A stretch of 64,000 nucleotides of DNA from Alisma plantago-aquatica (Eukaryota; Streptophyta; Magnoliopsida; Alismatales; Alismataceae), in assembly GCA_963693085.1 (NCBI GenBank), contig OY856412.1:1412436394-1412500393 (forward strand), given 5' to 3'. Each line of letters opens with the position of its first letter. Positions within the stretch are counted from its first letter, which is position 1. Below the pieces are notes generated by a model. The model ran no database searches, was not told the DNA's origin, and saw nothing but the letters and a program-made list of their open reading frames with translations. Of this stretch, positions 8,574 to 21,434 are shown piece after piece. The position numbers and the translations under genes were made by a program.

Positions 8574-10445
8574 TCATGCTTTTGGGTCCGGAGGGGTTAG
8601 CTTAGCAACCCAAGTCCTATTGCTCTTGGGTGCTTTCCTAAAAGGACAACAAGTAGAATAATGACCAAATTCATTGCAATAGTTGCATGTGCCCATAGTC
8701 TTGGAACTAGAGGATTCTCCATGGAATATTGGAGGTCCTTTATCTTTGTTGTTCCCTTGACTACTATCATATCCTAAACCATGTCTACCAATTTGTTTAG
8801 TAGAATTGAGTAGGATGTCATTAAGACTCTTCTTACCAACTAAGAATCTTTGCAAAGAAGATCTCAAACTATCATTATCATGCATAAGAGAGGTAATAGT
8901 AGAAGACAAATGATTGATATTATCTCTAGCATGCAAAAGATCATTTTCAAAGCAAAGAGCTTTAGTTAAATAAGAATCTCTATCAATATGAAGAGCAGCA
9001 ACATCATTCTCTTTATTAGTATAACTAGAACAAGATTCATGCCCATTGATTTTAGCAAGCAAGGAGGCATTTTCTAGTTCTAATTCATGCAAAACAAAAT
9101 CTTTGTTTTTGTTTTCAGATTTAAGAACATCAATGTCATGCATGAGAGAATCAACAATTAAAGTATGTTCTTCATTAGAATTAGGCATGAGAGGTTGAGC
9201 TTCTAGAAATTTAATCTTATCAAGTAAACTAGCATTTTCAAGTTTAAGAGAGTCTACTTGGCTAAGACAATCATTTTTATCAATAAGCAAGCAAGAATTT
9301 GCATATTCAAGATCATCTAGTTCTATATGCAAATTATCAACAATTTTAGCAAGCTTTTTCTTTTTCTTTTTAGAAGACTTAAGAGATGCACAAATATCAT
9401 GAATGAGATCAATCAAGGATTCTTTATCTAAAGAGTCTAGATTTACCTCATTTGAGTCTTCACTTGTTGATGCTACAAGAGCAAAATGACATTCTCCTTC
9501 ATCACTTGAGCTTGATCTTGATCCTTCACTTGAATCTTCACTTGAGCTTGAGTTGGAGGAGCCACTTGAGCTTGATTGCCATTTCTTCTTGTGAAGATGG
9601 GTCTTTTTGCCTTGTGGGCAATCTTCCTTGTAGTGACCCTTCTTTCCACATGTGAAGCACCGGATGGAGGAGGACTTGCCTTTGTAGAGTCTACCTTTGG
9701 AGTACATGGCATCTTCTTTAGCTTGAGAGGATGGAGAGACTTGTTCCATGATAGCTTCAATTTGAGCCTTCATTTCAGCCTTCTTCATTCTCTTTAGCTC
9801 TTTCTTCTCTTGTCTTTCTACTTCCTCCCTCTTGTCAAGTGTGGCTTCATGTGCTTGTAGATTTCCAATGAGCTCTTCAATAGGAATATCCCTAAGCGAC
9901 CTTGCTTCTTCAATGGAAGTCACCTTGGATTCCCATCTCTTGGGGAGAGTTCTAAGGATCTTTGAGTTGATCTCTCCACTAGACATAGGATGTCCTAGAA
10001 CAGCAAGACCATTTAAGATGGTGTTGATCCTTGAGTACATGTTGGCTATGCTCTCCTCCTTTCCCATCTTGAAGTTCTCAAGCAACCCTTTGAGCATGTA
10101 GACCTTGCTTTCCTTCACTTGATCTGTCCCTTCATAAGTGATGCAAAGCTTTCTCCATACCTCATAGGCCGTCTCACAAGAAGAAATCCGGTTGAACTCG
10201 GTGGGGGTCATGGAGGCATATAGAATGTGCATGGCTCTAGCATTCAAGGTTGCTTTCATCAAGGTGGCTTCATCCCATTCTTCAATGTTTGTCTTTGGTA
10301 GAATGTATGGGCTGTTCACCATTTGCCACATCTCGAGACTTGATCCTTGGATGAAGAATTGAAGTCTTCTTCTCCAATAGAGGAAGTTGCTCCCATCAAA
10401 GATTGGAAGTCTAGTCGAGAGTCTCCCTCCTAGGTAGTCACCCAT
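8574..10445 (-). CDS. gag: Copia (Sirevirus-like) Gag, copy 2
   Basis: Complete 623-aa reading frame, identical in protein sequence to copy 1, with both zinc knuckles. It is preceded by its own PBS (10483-10494) and LTR 3, so it could be transcribed independently. Confidence 0.9.
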   Translation of the reverse strand: MGDYLGGRLSTRLPIFDGSNFLYWRRRLQFFIQGSSLEMWQMVNSPYILPKTNIEEWDEATLMKATLNARAMHILYASMTPTEFNRISSCETAYEVWRKLCITYEGTDQVKESKVYMLKGLLENFKMGKEESIANMYSRINTILNGLAVLGHPMSSGEINSKILRTLPKRWESKVTSIEEARSLRDIPIEELIGNLQAHEATLDKREEVERQEKKELKRMKKAEMKAQIEAIMEQVSPSSQAKEDAMYSKGRLYKGKSSSIRCFTCGKKGHYKEDCPQGKKTHLHKKKWQSSSSGSSNSSSSEDSSEGSRSSSSDEGECHFALVASTSEDSNEVNLDSLDKESLIDLIHDICASLKSSKKKKKKLAKIVDNLHIELDDLEYANSCLLIDKNDCLSQVDSLKLENASLLDKIKFLEAQPLMPNSNEEHTLIVDSLMHDIDVLKSENKNKDFVLHELELENASLLAKINGHESCSSYTNKENDVAALHIDRDSYLTKALCFENDLLHARDNINHLSSTITSLMHDNDSLRSSLQRFLVGKKSLNDILLNSTKQIGRHGLGYDSSQGNNKDKGPPIFHGESSSSKTMGTCNYCNEFGHYSTCCPFRKAPKSNRTWVAKLTPPDPKA

Positions 10446-10496
10446 CTTCTCCTACTTGTTGAAGTATGCTTGGAGAAGACCTGCTCTGATACCACT

Positions 10497-12127
10497 TGTT
10501 GGATCCTAGGTGGGTGACTTAGGTGCTCTAGAGGGGGGGTGAATAGAGCTGAAAGCACTTAAACAAAATTCATCAAACCTTCAAAATATATGACAAGATA
10601 AGGTTGCTAAATAGGTAATTTGAGTGCAACTAAATCATGCATAGCAAGGATAAGAGAGATTGAACATGCACCAATTAGACAAGCTATTTAGAGTGGTTCC
10701 ACACTTCAAACTAGAAGTGTGTCAGTCCACTTGCCTAGAGAGGTCAACCTCTAGGACTTCAACCAATTGCACTCTTATATTCATTCATAAGACTTACAAT
10801 ACATGACCCAACAAAGGACTTACCTATCCAATACAAAGAGTCTTCAACCTTACCAAGGACTTACCCACTTTGCAAGAGTCTTCGGCCTTCTCCAAGGACT
10901 TACCCACTCTTGCACAAGTCTTCGGCCTTGTAGGAATTACCCACTCTTCTTGGATCTTCCGCCTTTGACTTCACCTTCACTCGGAGAAGCTTTCCACCAA
11001 GGACTTACCCACTTGAGCTTGAGTCTTCTGCCTTCTCCAAGGGCTTACCCACTCTAGCTCCAAGTCTTCGGCCTTGATCTTCACCAAGGGACTCCTTCCC
11101 TTGTTCTTCTTCACCTCTCTTGGACAAGAGAGAGAACCTTCATCTTCAATATAGGAAATGAGAGATGGGGAGGTGGTGGAAGTGAGAGCCTCACAAGATA
11201 TACAAATGATACTAGCTCTCTTACAAATCTCCTACTCACTCTAATGGATGTAGCAAGTGATTAAGCTTAGAGAGAGAGAGGAGGCTGTAGGAAGCACTCA
11301 ACTATAGAATAGGAACCTCACAAAGAGTTTGCAATGAATGCTCAACCTTGGAATGAAGCCCAAGGGGTCCTATTTATAGCTGGGGATGCCTCTTAGCCTT
11401 TGGGAACACTTAAGAACGAAAACTAGCCGTTTTGTGGCTTGCAACGGATCTATTTTCACTTGTTGCAACTCCACAACGGCTAGAATTGCTTTTTCTGCAT
11501 TTCAGTACAGTCCGATCGGCCGAGTTTCAATAAAGGCAACTCGGCCGAACCACTAAACGACAAGTCTGAAAGATAGACTGTCGGCCGAGTTCCCTTGGAG
11601 AAACTCGGCCGATCGGTCGACTTTCATCTTGGACCGATCAGTGGATTGGCCGAGTTTCCCAGCATAGAAACTCGACCGAACAGGAATCGGCTGAGTTGGA
11701 AACTCGGCCGATTGCATCAAAAATTCCAGAATAACTGGATCGGCCGAGTTTGTAATTCGGCCGACAAAATCCCTGTTATGGGTATTTTGGAATTTTTGTA
11801 AAACTGTACAAATGATGGATTTTTGTGTCCCAATAATTTTTCTAAGCTTAATTACAAGTCATACAATCATTACAAGTGATTACAAAGCAATTCTAAGGTC
11901 ATTTACATAGAGATCCCAAATTGCACACTTGTAGCTATTTTGACTTGTCTTTTCTCCAATTTGATATGCGCAAGTTAGGGCATTTGGAGTGTGTCTAAAC
12001 CTAATCTGAAATTACTCAATGTATAAGCATTAGACACCAATATGTGGAATGGTTAGTCATCATCAAAACAAGGGTTTAGTCAATTTAGACATGAGTCAAC
12101 ATTGACCTAATTGACCTTGAGTCAACA
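10497..12127 (-). repeat. LTR 3 of the gag-only array
   Basis: Same edges as LTR 2, shifted by one period. It carries T at 12024, like LTR 1 and unlike its two neighbours. Hairpin block at 11516-11764, TATA at 11370-11378. Confidence 0.92.
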
Positions 12128-14042
12128 TTCTCCCCCTTTTTGAAGATGACAAACCATTCCATAAATGTATTGAAAGCTTGTAAGTAAAATCATACCTTCG
12201 GAGGAACCTAGGGGTTTCAGTAGAATTGAGTTCATATGCTCCCCCTCAATTGATGCTAGTGGAGTTTTCATACTCCCCCTCAATTGATGCTATTTCTCCT
12301 GCATGGTTAGCTTTCATAACATTTATAGAAACTATGTCTTCTACTCATATATGTTCTACACATATATGTCTTCTCCCATTTACCTTCTCCCCTTTACATG
12401 GACACGCTTCTTTGCTTCATGTAAGACATGCCTTCTCCCTGTTGTCAAAAGAAGACATATCTTTCTCCCCCTTTGTCATTTCAAAAAGGTGGGGGTGTGA
12501 AGAAACTAAGAAACACCACTTGTTAAGAGAAAGAAGATAACAAAAGTTATATAAGGAGAGTAGAAGAGCACATATAGGGTCTTGTCCAAGCATAGAAAGA
12601 AAAGCAAGTTAAAACATATACTTGAACATCCCAAAAATGCAAGATACAGTGCTGCAGAAAAACAATAAATCACAACTTTGACCCTCAAGATGATGGAATT
12701 TGACCAAAAACCATCGGAGCTCATGGCATAGCAATGAGTCTTGCTCAGAAGGGTGTTTCTGCATAAAAAGCACTATACTTGCAGCAAAAACTGAAATTGG
12801 AGCAAAACCTGCATAAAAATCCAAAAAATACTCCAATTTCTACATATCATGTAGATCTATGAACCCTGCATCACAATGTTATGCAAGAAACTCAAGATAG
12901 TAGATATGCAATTCAAGGAACAGGCTTGAGCATATATGAGACAAGATACAAGCATAGCATATAGATGAGCAAATATTCCAATTATAAACAAGGTTAGAAC
13001 TACATGTATGTGAACTACTAGTAGATGATATCACAAGTTAGGACTACTAGTAGGATCTAGATCATAGCAAGAGATACACAAGATAAAGCAAGCTATGAGT
13101 AGATATAGAGATATATCCAAACCAAGAGATATGCAATTTTAGACGCATAAAAGGATATAACTCACTAGATATGCATCCTTACCATAAGATGATTACCCCT
13201 AAGAACCTCAAGGTTGTATCAAGACAAGATATACACCTAGATAGATGTAGCAAGTTAGAGTACAACGGAAGCAATTTAAGACACAACCAAGAGATCCAAA
13301 GAGTTCATCATCAAAACCTGCAAAACAACTCAAAGCAAGTAATTGCACGATATAGATATACCAATTTAGAGCAATTAGAGAGATAGAGTTGTAAGCAAGA
13401 TAGGCAATTTAGAACATGGCAATATGCATATATAAAGGTACCAAATGAGAGTGCCAAAGAATAAGGCTATTGGTTGAGAAAATCTAGTTGAGAGGGAAAT
13501 TCTCACTCAATAAGCCAAATGTATATTCTGTGCACAGTGTAATCGGTCGAGTTCTGTGTATTGGCAACTCGGCCGATCGCAGCTGTTGGCAACACCCATT
13601 GGTGCCTATCGGTCGAGTTTTAGACAGGACAAAACTCGGCCGACAAAACTACTGTAGAAAAAGCACATATTTTTCATAAAACATATCTAGAGGCATGCTA
13701 GATATACAAACCATATCCAAACATGTCTAAGCAAGTTAGTAGTGCACTATAGAAGCATTAGAAATAGTTTTTGAGCAAGAGTGTGAAGAGAAACACAAAA
13801 TGTCACTTTTGACTCAAAAACCATAAGTATAGTGCACACTAACTTGACAAAAACAAGTTAGAAATGGTTATAAGCAATAGAACCTTTACCTTTGTGCTTA
13901 CCAATGCTTTTTCACTTGTTGTCACCCTCTACACATCTCACCTTTCTTCTTTCATGTGGATTGAGAAGTCAATTTTCAATTCAATAGCTCAAGTCAATCC
14001 ATTTGCAAGTACCTACAAGAAGAAAGATGAAATGGTCCCCAA
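12128..14042 (-). mobile_element. 3' non-coding region of gag-only element, copy 3
   Basis: Same content as copy 1; hairpin pair at 13543-13643. No private change noticed. Confidence 0.85.
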
Positions 14043-15914
14043 TCATGCTTTTGGGTCCGGAGGGGTTAGCTTAGCAACCCAAGTCCTATTGCTCTTGGGT
14101 GCTTTCCTAAAAGGACAACAAGTAGAATAATGACCAAATTCATTGCAATAGTTGCATGTGCCCATAGTCTTGGAACTAGAGGATTCTCCATGGAATATTG
14201 GAGGTCCTTTATCTTTGTTGTTCCCTTGACTACTATCATATCCTAAACCATGTCTACCAATTTGTTTAGTAGAATTGAGTAGGATGTCATTAAGACTCTT
14301 CTTACCAACTAAGAATCTTTGCAAAGAAGATCTCAAACTATCATTATCATGCATAAGAGAGGTAATAGTAGAAGACAAATGATTGATATTATCTCTAGCA
14401 TGCAAAAGATCATTTTCAAAGCAAAGAGCTTTAGTTAAATAAGAATCTCTATCAATATGAAGAGCAGCAACATCATTCTCTTTATTAGTATAACTAGAAC
14501 AAGATTCATGCCCATTGATTTTAGCAAGCAAGGAGGCATTTTCTAGTTCTAATTCATGCAAAACAAAATCTTTGTTTTTGTTTTCAGATTTAAGAACATC
14601 AATGTCATGCATGAGAGAATCAACAATTAAAGTATGTTCTTCATTAGAATTAGGCATGAGAGGTTGAGCTTCTAGAAATTTAATCTTATCAAGTAAACTA
14701 GCATTTTCAAGTTTAAGAGAGTCTACTTGGCTAAGACAATCATTTTTATCAATAAGCAAGCAAGAATTTGCATATTCAAGATCATCTAGTTCTATATGCA
14801 AATTATCAACAATTTTAGCAAGCTTTTTCTTTTTCTTTTTAGAAGACTTAAGAGATGCACAAATATCATGAATGAGATCAATCAAGGATTCTTTATCTAA
14901 AGAGTCTAGATTTACCTCATTTGAGTCTTCACTTGTTGATGCTACAAGAGCAAAATGACATTCTCCTTCATCACTTGAGCTTGATCTTGATCCTTCACTT
15001 GAATCTTCACTTGAGCTTGAGTTGGAGGAGCCACTTGAGCTTGATTGCCATTTCTTCTTGTGAAGATGGGTCTTTTTGCCTTGTGGGCAATCTTCCTTGT
15101 AGTGACCCTTCTTTCCACATGTGAAGCACCGGATGGAGGAGGACTTGCCTTTGTAGAGTCTACCTTTGGAGTACATGGCATCTTCTTTAGCTTGAGAGGA
15201 TGGAGAGACTTGTTCCATGATAGCTTCAATTTGAGCCTTCATTTCAGCCTTCTTCATTCTCTTTAGCTCTTTCTTCTCTTGTCTTTCTACTTCCTCCCTC
15301 TTGTCAAGTGTGGCTTCATGTGCTTGTAGATTTCCAATGAGCTCTTCAATAGGAATATCCCTAAGCGACCTTGCTTCTTCAATGGAAGTCACCTTGGATT
15401 CCCATCTCTTGGGGAGAGTTCTAAGGATCTTTGAGTTGATCTCTCCACTAGACATAGGATGTCCTAGAACAGCAAGACCATTTAAGATGGTGTTGATCCT
15501 TGAGTACATGTTGGCTATGCTCTCCTCCTTTCCCATCTTGAAGTTCTCAAGCAACCCTTTGAGCATGTAGACCTTGCTTTCCTTCACTTGATCTGTCCCT
15601 TCATAAGTGATGCAAAGCTTTCTCCATACCTCATAGGCCGTCTCACAAGAAGAAATCCGGTTGAACTCGGTGGGGGTCATGGAGGCATATAGAATGTGCA
15701 TGGCTCTAGCATTCAAGGTTGCTTTCATCAAGGTGGCTTCATCCCATTCTTCAATGTTTGTCTTTGGTAGAATGTATGGGCTGTTCACCATTTGCCACAT
15801 CTCGAGACTTGATCCTTGGATGAAGAATTGAAGTCTTCTTCTCCAATAGAGGAAGTTGCTCCCATCAAAGATTGGAAGTCTAGTCGAGAGTCTCCCTCCT
15901 AGGTAGTCACCCAT
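14043..15914 (-). CDS. gag: Copia (Sirevirus-like) Gag, copy 3
   Basis: Complete 623-aa frame, identical in protein sequence to copies 1, 2 and 5. PBS at 15952-15963; its 5' LTR is LTR 4. Confidence 0.9.
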   Translation of the reverse strand: MGDYLGGRLSTRLPIFDGSNFLYWRRRLQFFIQGSSLEMWQMVNSPYILPKTNIEEWDEATLMKATLNARAMHILYASMTPTEFNRISSCETAYEVWRKLCITYEGTDQVKESKVYMLKGLLENFKMGKEESIANMYSRINTILNGLAVLGHPMSSGEINSKILRTLPKRWESKVTSIEEARSLRDIPIEELIGNLQAHEATLDKREEVERQEKKELKRMKKAEMKAQIEAIMEQVSPSSQAKEDAMYSKGRLYKGKSSSIRCFTCGKKGHYKEDCPQGKKTHLHKKKWQSSSSGSSNSSSSEDSSEGSRSSSSDEGECHFALVASTSEDSNEVNLDSLDKESLIDLIHDICASLKSSKKKKKKLAKIVDNLHIELDDLEYANSCLLIDKNDCLSQVDSLKLENASLLDKIKFLEAQPLMPNSNEEHTLIVDSLMHDIDVLKSENKNKDFVLHELELENASLLAKINGHESCSSYTNKENDVAALHIDRDSYLTKALCFENDLLHARDNINHLSSTITSLMHDNDSLRSSLQRFLVGKKSLNDILLNSTKQIGRHGLGYDSSQGNNKDKGPPIFHGESSSSKTMGTCNYCNEFGHYSTCCPFRKAPKSNRTWVAKLTPPDPKA

Positions 15915-15965
15915 CTTCTCCTACTTGTTGAAGTATGCTTGGAGAAGACCTGCTCTGATACCACT

Positions 15966-17596
15966 TGTTGGATCCTAGGTGGGTGACTTAGGTGCTCTAG
16001 AGGGGGGGTGAATAGAGCTGAAAGCACTTAAACAAAATTCATCAAACCTTCAAAATATATGACAAGATAAGGTTGCTAAATAGGTAATTTGAGTGCAACT
16101 AAATCATGCATAGCAAGGATAAGAGAGATTGAACATGCACCAATTAGACAAGCTATTTAGAGTGGTTCCACACTTCAAACTAGAAGTGTATCAGTCCACT
16201 TGCCTAGAGAGGTCAACCTCTAGGACTTCAACCAATTGCACTCTTATATTCATTCATAAGACTTACAATACATGACCCAACAAAGGACTTACCTATCCAA
16301 TACAAAGAGTCTTCAACCTTACCAAGGACTTACCCACTTTGCAAGAGTCTTCGGCCTTCTCCAAGGACTTACCCACTCTTGCACAAGTCTTCGGCCTTGT
16401 AGGAATTACCCACTCTTCTTGGATCTTCCGCCTTTGACTTCACCTTCACTCGGAGAAGCTTTCCACCAAGGACTTACCCACTTGAGCTTGAGTCTTCTGC
16501 CTTCTCCAAGGGCTTACCCACTCTAGCTCCAAGTCTTCGGCCTTGATCTTCACCAAGGGACTCCTTCCCTTGTTCTTCTTCACCTCTCTTGGACAAGAGA
16601 GAGAACCTTCATCTTCAATATAGGAAATGAGAGATGGGGAGGTGGTGGAAGTGAGAGCCTCACAAGATATACAAATGATACTAGCTCTCTTACAAATCTC
16701 CTACTCACTCTAATGGATGTAGCAAGTGATTAAGCTTAGAGAGAGAGAGGAGGCTGTAGGAAGCACTCAACTATAGAATAGGAACCTCACAAAGAGTTTG
16801 CAATGAATGCTCAACCTTGGAATGAAGCCCAAGGGGTCCTATTTATAGCTGGGGATGCCTCTTAGCCTTTGGGAACACTTAAGAACGAAAACTAGCCGTT
16901 TTGTGGCTTGCAACGGATCTATTTTCACTTGTTGCAACTCCACAACGGCTAGAATTGCTTTTTCTGCATTTCAGTACAGTCCGATCGGCCGAGTTTCAAT
17001 AAAGGCAACTCGGCCGAACCACTAAACGACAAGTCTGAAAGATAGACTGTCGGCCGAGTTCCCTTGGAGAAACTCGGCCGATCGGTCGACTTTCATCTTG
17101 GACCGATCAGTGGATTGGCCGAGTTTCCCAGCATAGAAACTCGACCGAACAGGAATCGGCTGAGTTGGAAACTCGGCCGATTGCATCAAAAATTCCAGAA
17201 TAACTGGATCGGCCGAGTTTGTAATTCGGCCGACAAAATCCCTGTTATGGGTATTTTGGAATTTTTGTAAAACTGTACAAATGATGGATTTTTGTGTCCC
17301 AATAATTTTTCTAAGCTTAATTACAAGTCATACAATCATTACAAGTGATTACAAAGCAATTCTAAGGTCATTTACATAGAGATCCCAAATTGCACACTTG
17401 TAGCTATTTTGACTTGTCTTTTCTCCAATTTGATATGCGCAAGTTAGGGCATTTGGAGTGTGTCTAAACCTAATCTGAAATTACTCAATGTAGAAGCATT
17501 AGACACCAATATGTGGAATGGTTAGTCATCATCAAAACAAGGGTTTAGTCAATTTAGACATGAGTCAACATTGACCTAATTGACCTTGAGTCAACA
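15966..17596 (-). repeat. LTR 4 of the gag-only array
   Basis: Same edges, shifted by one period. It has a private change to A at 16190 (G in the other full LTRs). Hairpin block at 16985-17233, TATA at 16839-16847. Confidence 0.92.
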
Positions 17597-19511
17597 TTCT
17601 CCCCCTTTTTGAAGATGACAAACCATTCCATAAATGTATTGAAAGCTTGTAAGTAAAATCATACCTTCGGAGGAACCTAGGGGTTTCAGTAGAATTGAGT
17701 TCATATGCTCCCCCTCAATTGATGCTAGTGGAGTTTTCATACTCCCCCTCAATTGATGCTATTTCTCCTGCATGGTTAGCTTTCATAACATTTATAGAAA
17801 CTATGTCTTCTACTCATATATGTTCTACACATATATGTCTTCTCCCATTTACCTTCTCCCCTTTACATGGACACGCTTCTTTGCTTCATGTAAGACATGC
17901 CTTCTCCCTGTTGTCAAAAGAAGACATATCTTTCTCCCCCTTTGTCATTTCAAAAAGGTGGGGGTGTGAAGAAACTAAGAAACACCACTTGTTAAGAGAA
18001 AGAAGATAACAAAAGTTATATAAGGAGAGTAGAAGAGCACATATAGGGTCTTGTCCAAGCATAGAAAGAAAAGCAAGTTAAAACATATACTTGAACATCC
18101 CAAAAATGCAAGATACAGTGCTGCAGAAAAACAATAAATCACAACTTTGACCCTCAAGATGATGGAATTTGACCAAAAACCATCGGAGCTCATGGCATAG
18201 CAATGAGTCTTGCTCAGAAGGGTGTTTCTGCATAAAAAGCACTATACTTGCAGCAAAAACTGAAATTGGAGCAAAACCTGCATAAAAATCCAAAAAATAC
18301 TCCAATTTCTACATATCATGTAGATCTATGAACCCTGCATCACAATGTTATGCAAGAAACTCAAGATAGTAGATATGCAATTCAAGGAACAGGCTTGAGC
18401 ATATATGAGACAAGATACAAGCATAGCATATAGATGAGCAAATATTCCAATTATAAACAAGGTTAGAACTACATGTATGTGAACTACTAGTAGATGATAT
18501 CACAAGTTAGGACTACTAGTAGGATCTAGATCATAGCAAGAGATACACAAGATAAAGCAAGCTATGAGTAGATATAGAGATATATCCAAACCAAGAGATA
18601 TGCAATTTTAGACGCATAAAAGGATATAACTCACTAGATATGCATCCTTACCATAAGATGATTACCCCTAAGAACCTCAAGGTTGTATCAAGACAAGATA
18701 TACACCTAGATAGATGTAGCAAGTTAGAGTACAACGGAAGCAATTTAAGACACAACCAAGAGATCCAAAGAGTTCATCATCAAAACCTGCAAAACAACTC
18801 AAAGCAAGTAATTGCACGATATAGATATACCAATTTAGAGCAATTAGAGAGATAGAGTTGTAAGCAAGATAGGCAATTTAGAACATGGCAATATGCATAT
18901 ATAAAGGTACCAAATGAGAGTGCCAAAGAATAAGGCTATTGGTTGAGAAAATCTAGTTGAGAGGGAAATTCTCACTCAATAAGCCAAATGTATATTCTGT
19001 GCACAGTGTAATCGGTCGAGTTCTGTGTATTGGCAACTCGGCCGATCGCAGCTGTTGGCAACACCCATTGGTGCCTATCGGTCGAGTTTTAGACAGGACA
19101 AAACTCGGCCGACAAAACTACTGTAGAAAAAGCACATATTTTTCATAAAACATATCTAGAGGCATGCTAGATATACAAACCATATCCAAACATGTCTAAG
19201 CAAGTTAGTAGTGCACTATAGAAGCATTAGAAATAGTTTTTGAGCAAGAGTGTGAAGAGAAACACAAAATGTCACTTTTGACTCAAAAACCATAAGTATA
19301 GTGCACACTAACTTGACAAAAACAAGTTAGAAATGGTTATAAGCAATAGAACCTTTACCTTTGTGCTTACCAATGCTTTTTCACTTGTTGTCACCCTCTA
19401 CACATCTCACCTTTCTTCTTTCATGTGGATTGAGAAGTCAATTTTCAATTCAATAGCTCAAGTCAATCCATTTGCAAGTACCTACAAGAAGAAAGATGAA
19501 ATGGTCCCCAA
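17597..19511 (-). mobile_element. 3' non-coding region of gag-only element, copy 4
   Basis: Same content as copy 1; hairpin pair at 19012-19112. No private change noticed. Confidence 0.85.
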
Positions 19512-21383
19512 TCATGCTTTTGGGTCCGGAGGGGTTAGCTTAGCAACCCAAGTCCTATTGCTCTTGGGTGCTTTCCTAAAAGGACAACAAGTAGAATAAT
19601 GACCAAATTCATTGCAATAGTTGCATGTGCCCATAGTCTTGGAACTAGAGGATTCTCCATGGAATATTGGAGGTCCTTTATCTTTGTTGTTCCCTTGACT
19701 ACTATCATATCCTAAACCATGTCTACCAATTTGTTTAGTAGAATTGAGTAGGATGTCATTAAGACTCTTCTTACCAACTAAGAATCTTTGCAAAGAAGAT
19801 CTCAAACTATCATTATCATGCATAAGAGAGGTAATAGTAGAAGACAAATGATTGATATTATCTCTAGCATGCAAAAGATCATTTTCAAAGCAAAGAGCTT
19901 TAGTTAAATAAGAATCTCTATCAATATGAAGAGCAGCAACATCATTCTCTTTATTAGTATAACTAGAACAAGATTCATGCCCATTGATTTTAGCAAGCAA
20001 GGAGGCATTTTCTAGTTCTAATTCATGCAAAACAAAATCTTTGTTTTTGTTTTCAGATTTACGAACATCAATGTCATGCATGAGAGAATCAACAATTAAA
20101 GTATGTTCTTCATTAGAATTAGGCATGAGAGGTTGAGCTTCTAGAAATTTAATCTTATCAAGTAAACTAGCATTTTCAAGTTTAAGAGAGTCTACTTGGC
20201 TAAGACAATCATTTTTATCAATAAGCAAGCAAGAATTTGCATATTCAAGATCATCTAGTTCTATATGCAAATTATCAACAATTTTAGCAAGCTTTTTCTT
20301 TTTCTTTTTAGAAGACTTAAGAGATGCACAAATATCATGAATGAGATCAATCAAGGATTCTTTATCTAAAGAGTCTAGATTTACCTCATTTGAGTCTTCA
20401 CTTGTTGATGCTACAAGAGCAAAATGACATTCTCCTTCATCACTTGAGCTTGATCTTGATCCTTCACTTGAATCTTCACTTGAGCTTGAGTTGGAGGAGC
20501 CACTTGAGCTTGATTGCCATTTCTTCTTGTGAAGATGGGTCTTTTTGCCTTGTGGGCAATCTTCCTTGTAGTGACCCTTCTTTCCACATGTGAAGCACCG
20601 GATGGAGGAGGACTTGCCTTTGTAGAGTCTACCTTTGGAGTACATGGCATCTTCTTTAGCTTGAGAGGATGGAGAGACTTGTTCCATGATAGCTTCAATT
20701 TGAGCCTTCATTTCAGCCTTCTTCATTCTCTTTAGCTCTTTCTTCTCTTGTCTTTCTACTTCCTCCCTCTTGTCAAGTGTGGCTTCATGTGCTTGTAGAT
20801 TTCCAATGAGCTCTTCAATAGGAATATCCCTAAGCGACCTTGCTTCTTCAATGGAAGTCACCTTGGATTCCCATCTCTTGGGGAGAGTTCTAAGGATCTT
20901 TGAGTTGATCTCTCCACTAGACATAGGATGTCCTAGAACAGCAAGACCATTTAAGATGGTGTTGATCCTTGAGTACATGTTGGCTATGCTCTCCTCCTTT
21001 CCCATCTTGAAGTTCTCAAGCAACCCTTTGAGCATGTAGACCTTGCTTTCCTTCACTTGATCTGTCCCTTCATAAGTGATGCAAAGCTTTCTCCATACCT
21101 CATAGGCCGTCTCACAAGAAGAAATCCGGTTGAACTCGGTGGGGGTCATGGAGGCATATAGAATGTGCATGGCTCTAGCATTCAAGGTTGCTTTCATCAA
21201 GGTGGCTTCATCCCATTCTTCAATGTTTGTCTTTGGTAGAATGTATGGGCTGTTCACCATTTGCCACATCTCGAGACTTGATCCTTGGATGAAGAATTGA
21301 AGTCTTCTTCTCCAATAGAGGAAGTTGCTCCCATCAAAGATTGGAAGTCTAGTCGAGAGTCTCCCTCCTAGGTAGTCACCCAT
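19512..21383 (-). CDS. gag: Copia (Sirevirus-like) Gag, copy 4 (one amino-acid change)
   Basis: Complete 623-aa frame. A single difference at 20062 (C in place of A on the plus strand) changes Leu441 to Arg in the predicted coiled coil, so this copy carries a charged residue in a hydrophobic position. Both zinc knuckles are intact. It is the only amino-acid difference among the five complete copies. Confidence 0.9.
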   Translation of the reverse strand: MGDYLGGRLSTRLPIFDGSNFLYWRRRLQFFIQGSSLEMWQMVNSPYILPKTNIEEWDEATLMKATLNARAMHILYASMTPTEFNRISSCETAYEVWRKLCITYEGTDQVKESKVYMLKGLLENFKMGKEESIANMYSRINTILNGLAVLGHPMSSGEINSKILRTLPKRWESKVTSIEEARSLRDIPIEELIGNLQAHEATLDKREEVERQEKKELKRMKKAEMKAQIEAIMEQVSPSSQAKEDAMYSKGRLYKGKSSSIRCFTCGKKGHYKEDCPQGKKTHLHKKKWQSSSSGSSNSSSSEDSSEGSRSSSSDEGECHFALVASTSEDSNEVNLDSLDKESLIDLIHDICASLKSSKKKKKKLAKIVDNLHIELDDLEYANSCLLIDKNDCLSQVDSLKLENASLLDKIKFLEAQPLMPNSNEEHTLIVDSLMHDIDVRKSENKNKDFVLHELELENASLLAKINGHESCSSYTNKENDVAALHIDRDSYLTKALCFENDLLHARDNINHLSSTITSLMHDNDSLRSSLQRFLVGKKSLNDILLNSTKQIGRHGLGYDSSQGNNKDKGPPIFHGESSSSKTMGTCNYCNEFGHYSTCCPFRKAPKSNRTWVAKLTPPDPKA

Positions 21384-21434
21384 CTTCTCCTACTTGTTGA
21401 AGTATGCTTGGAGAAGACCTGCTCTGATACCACT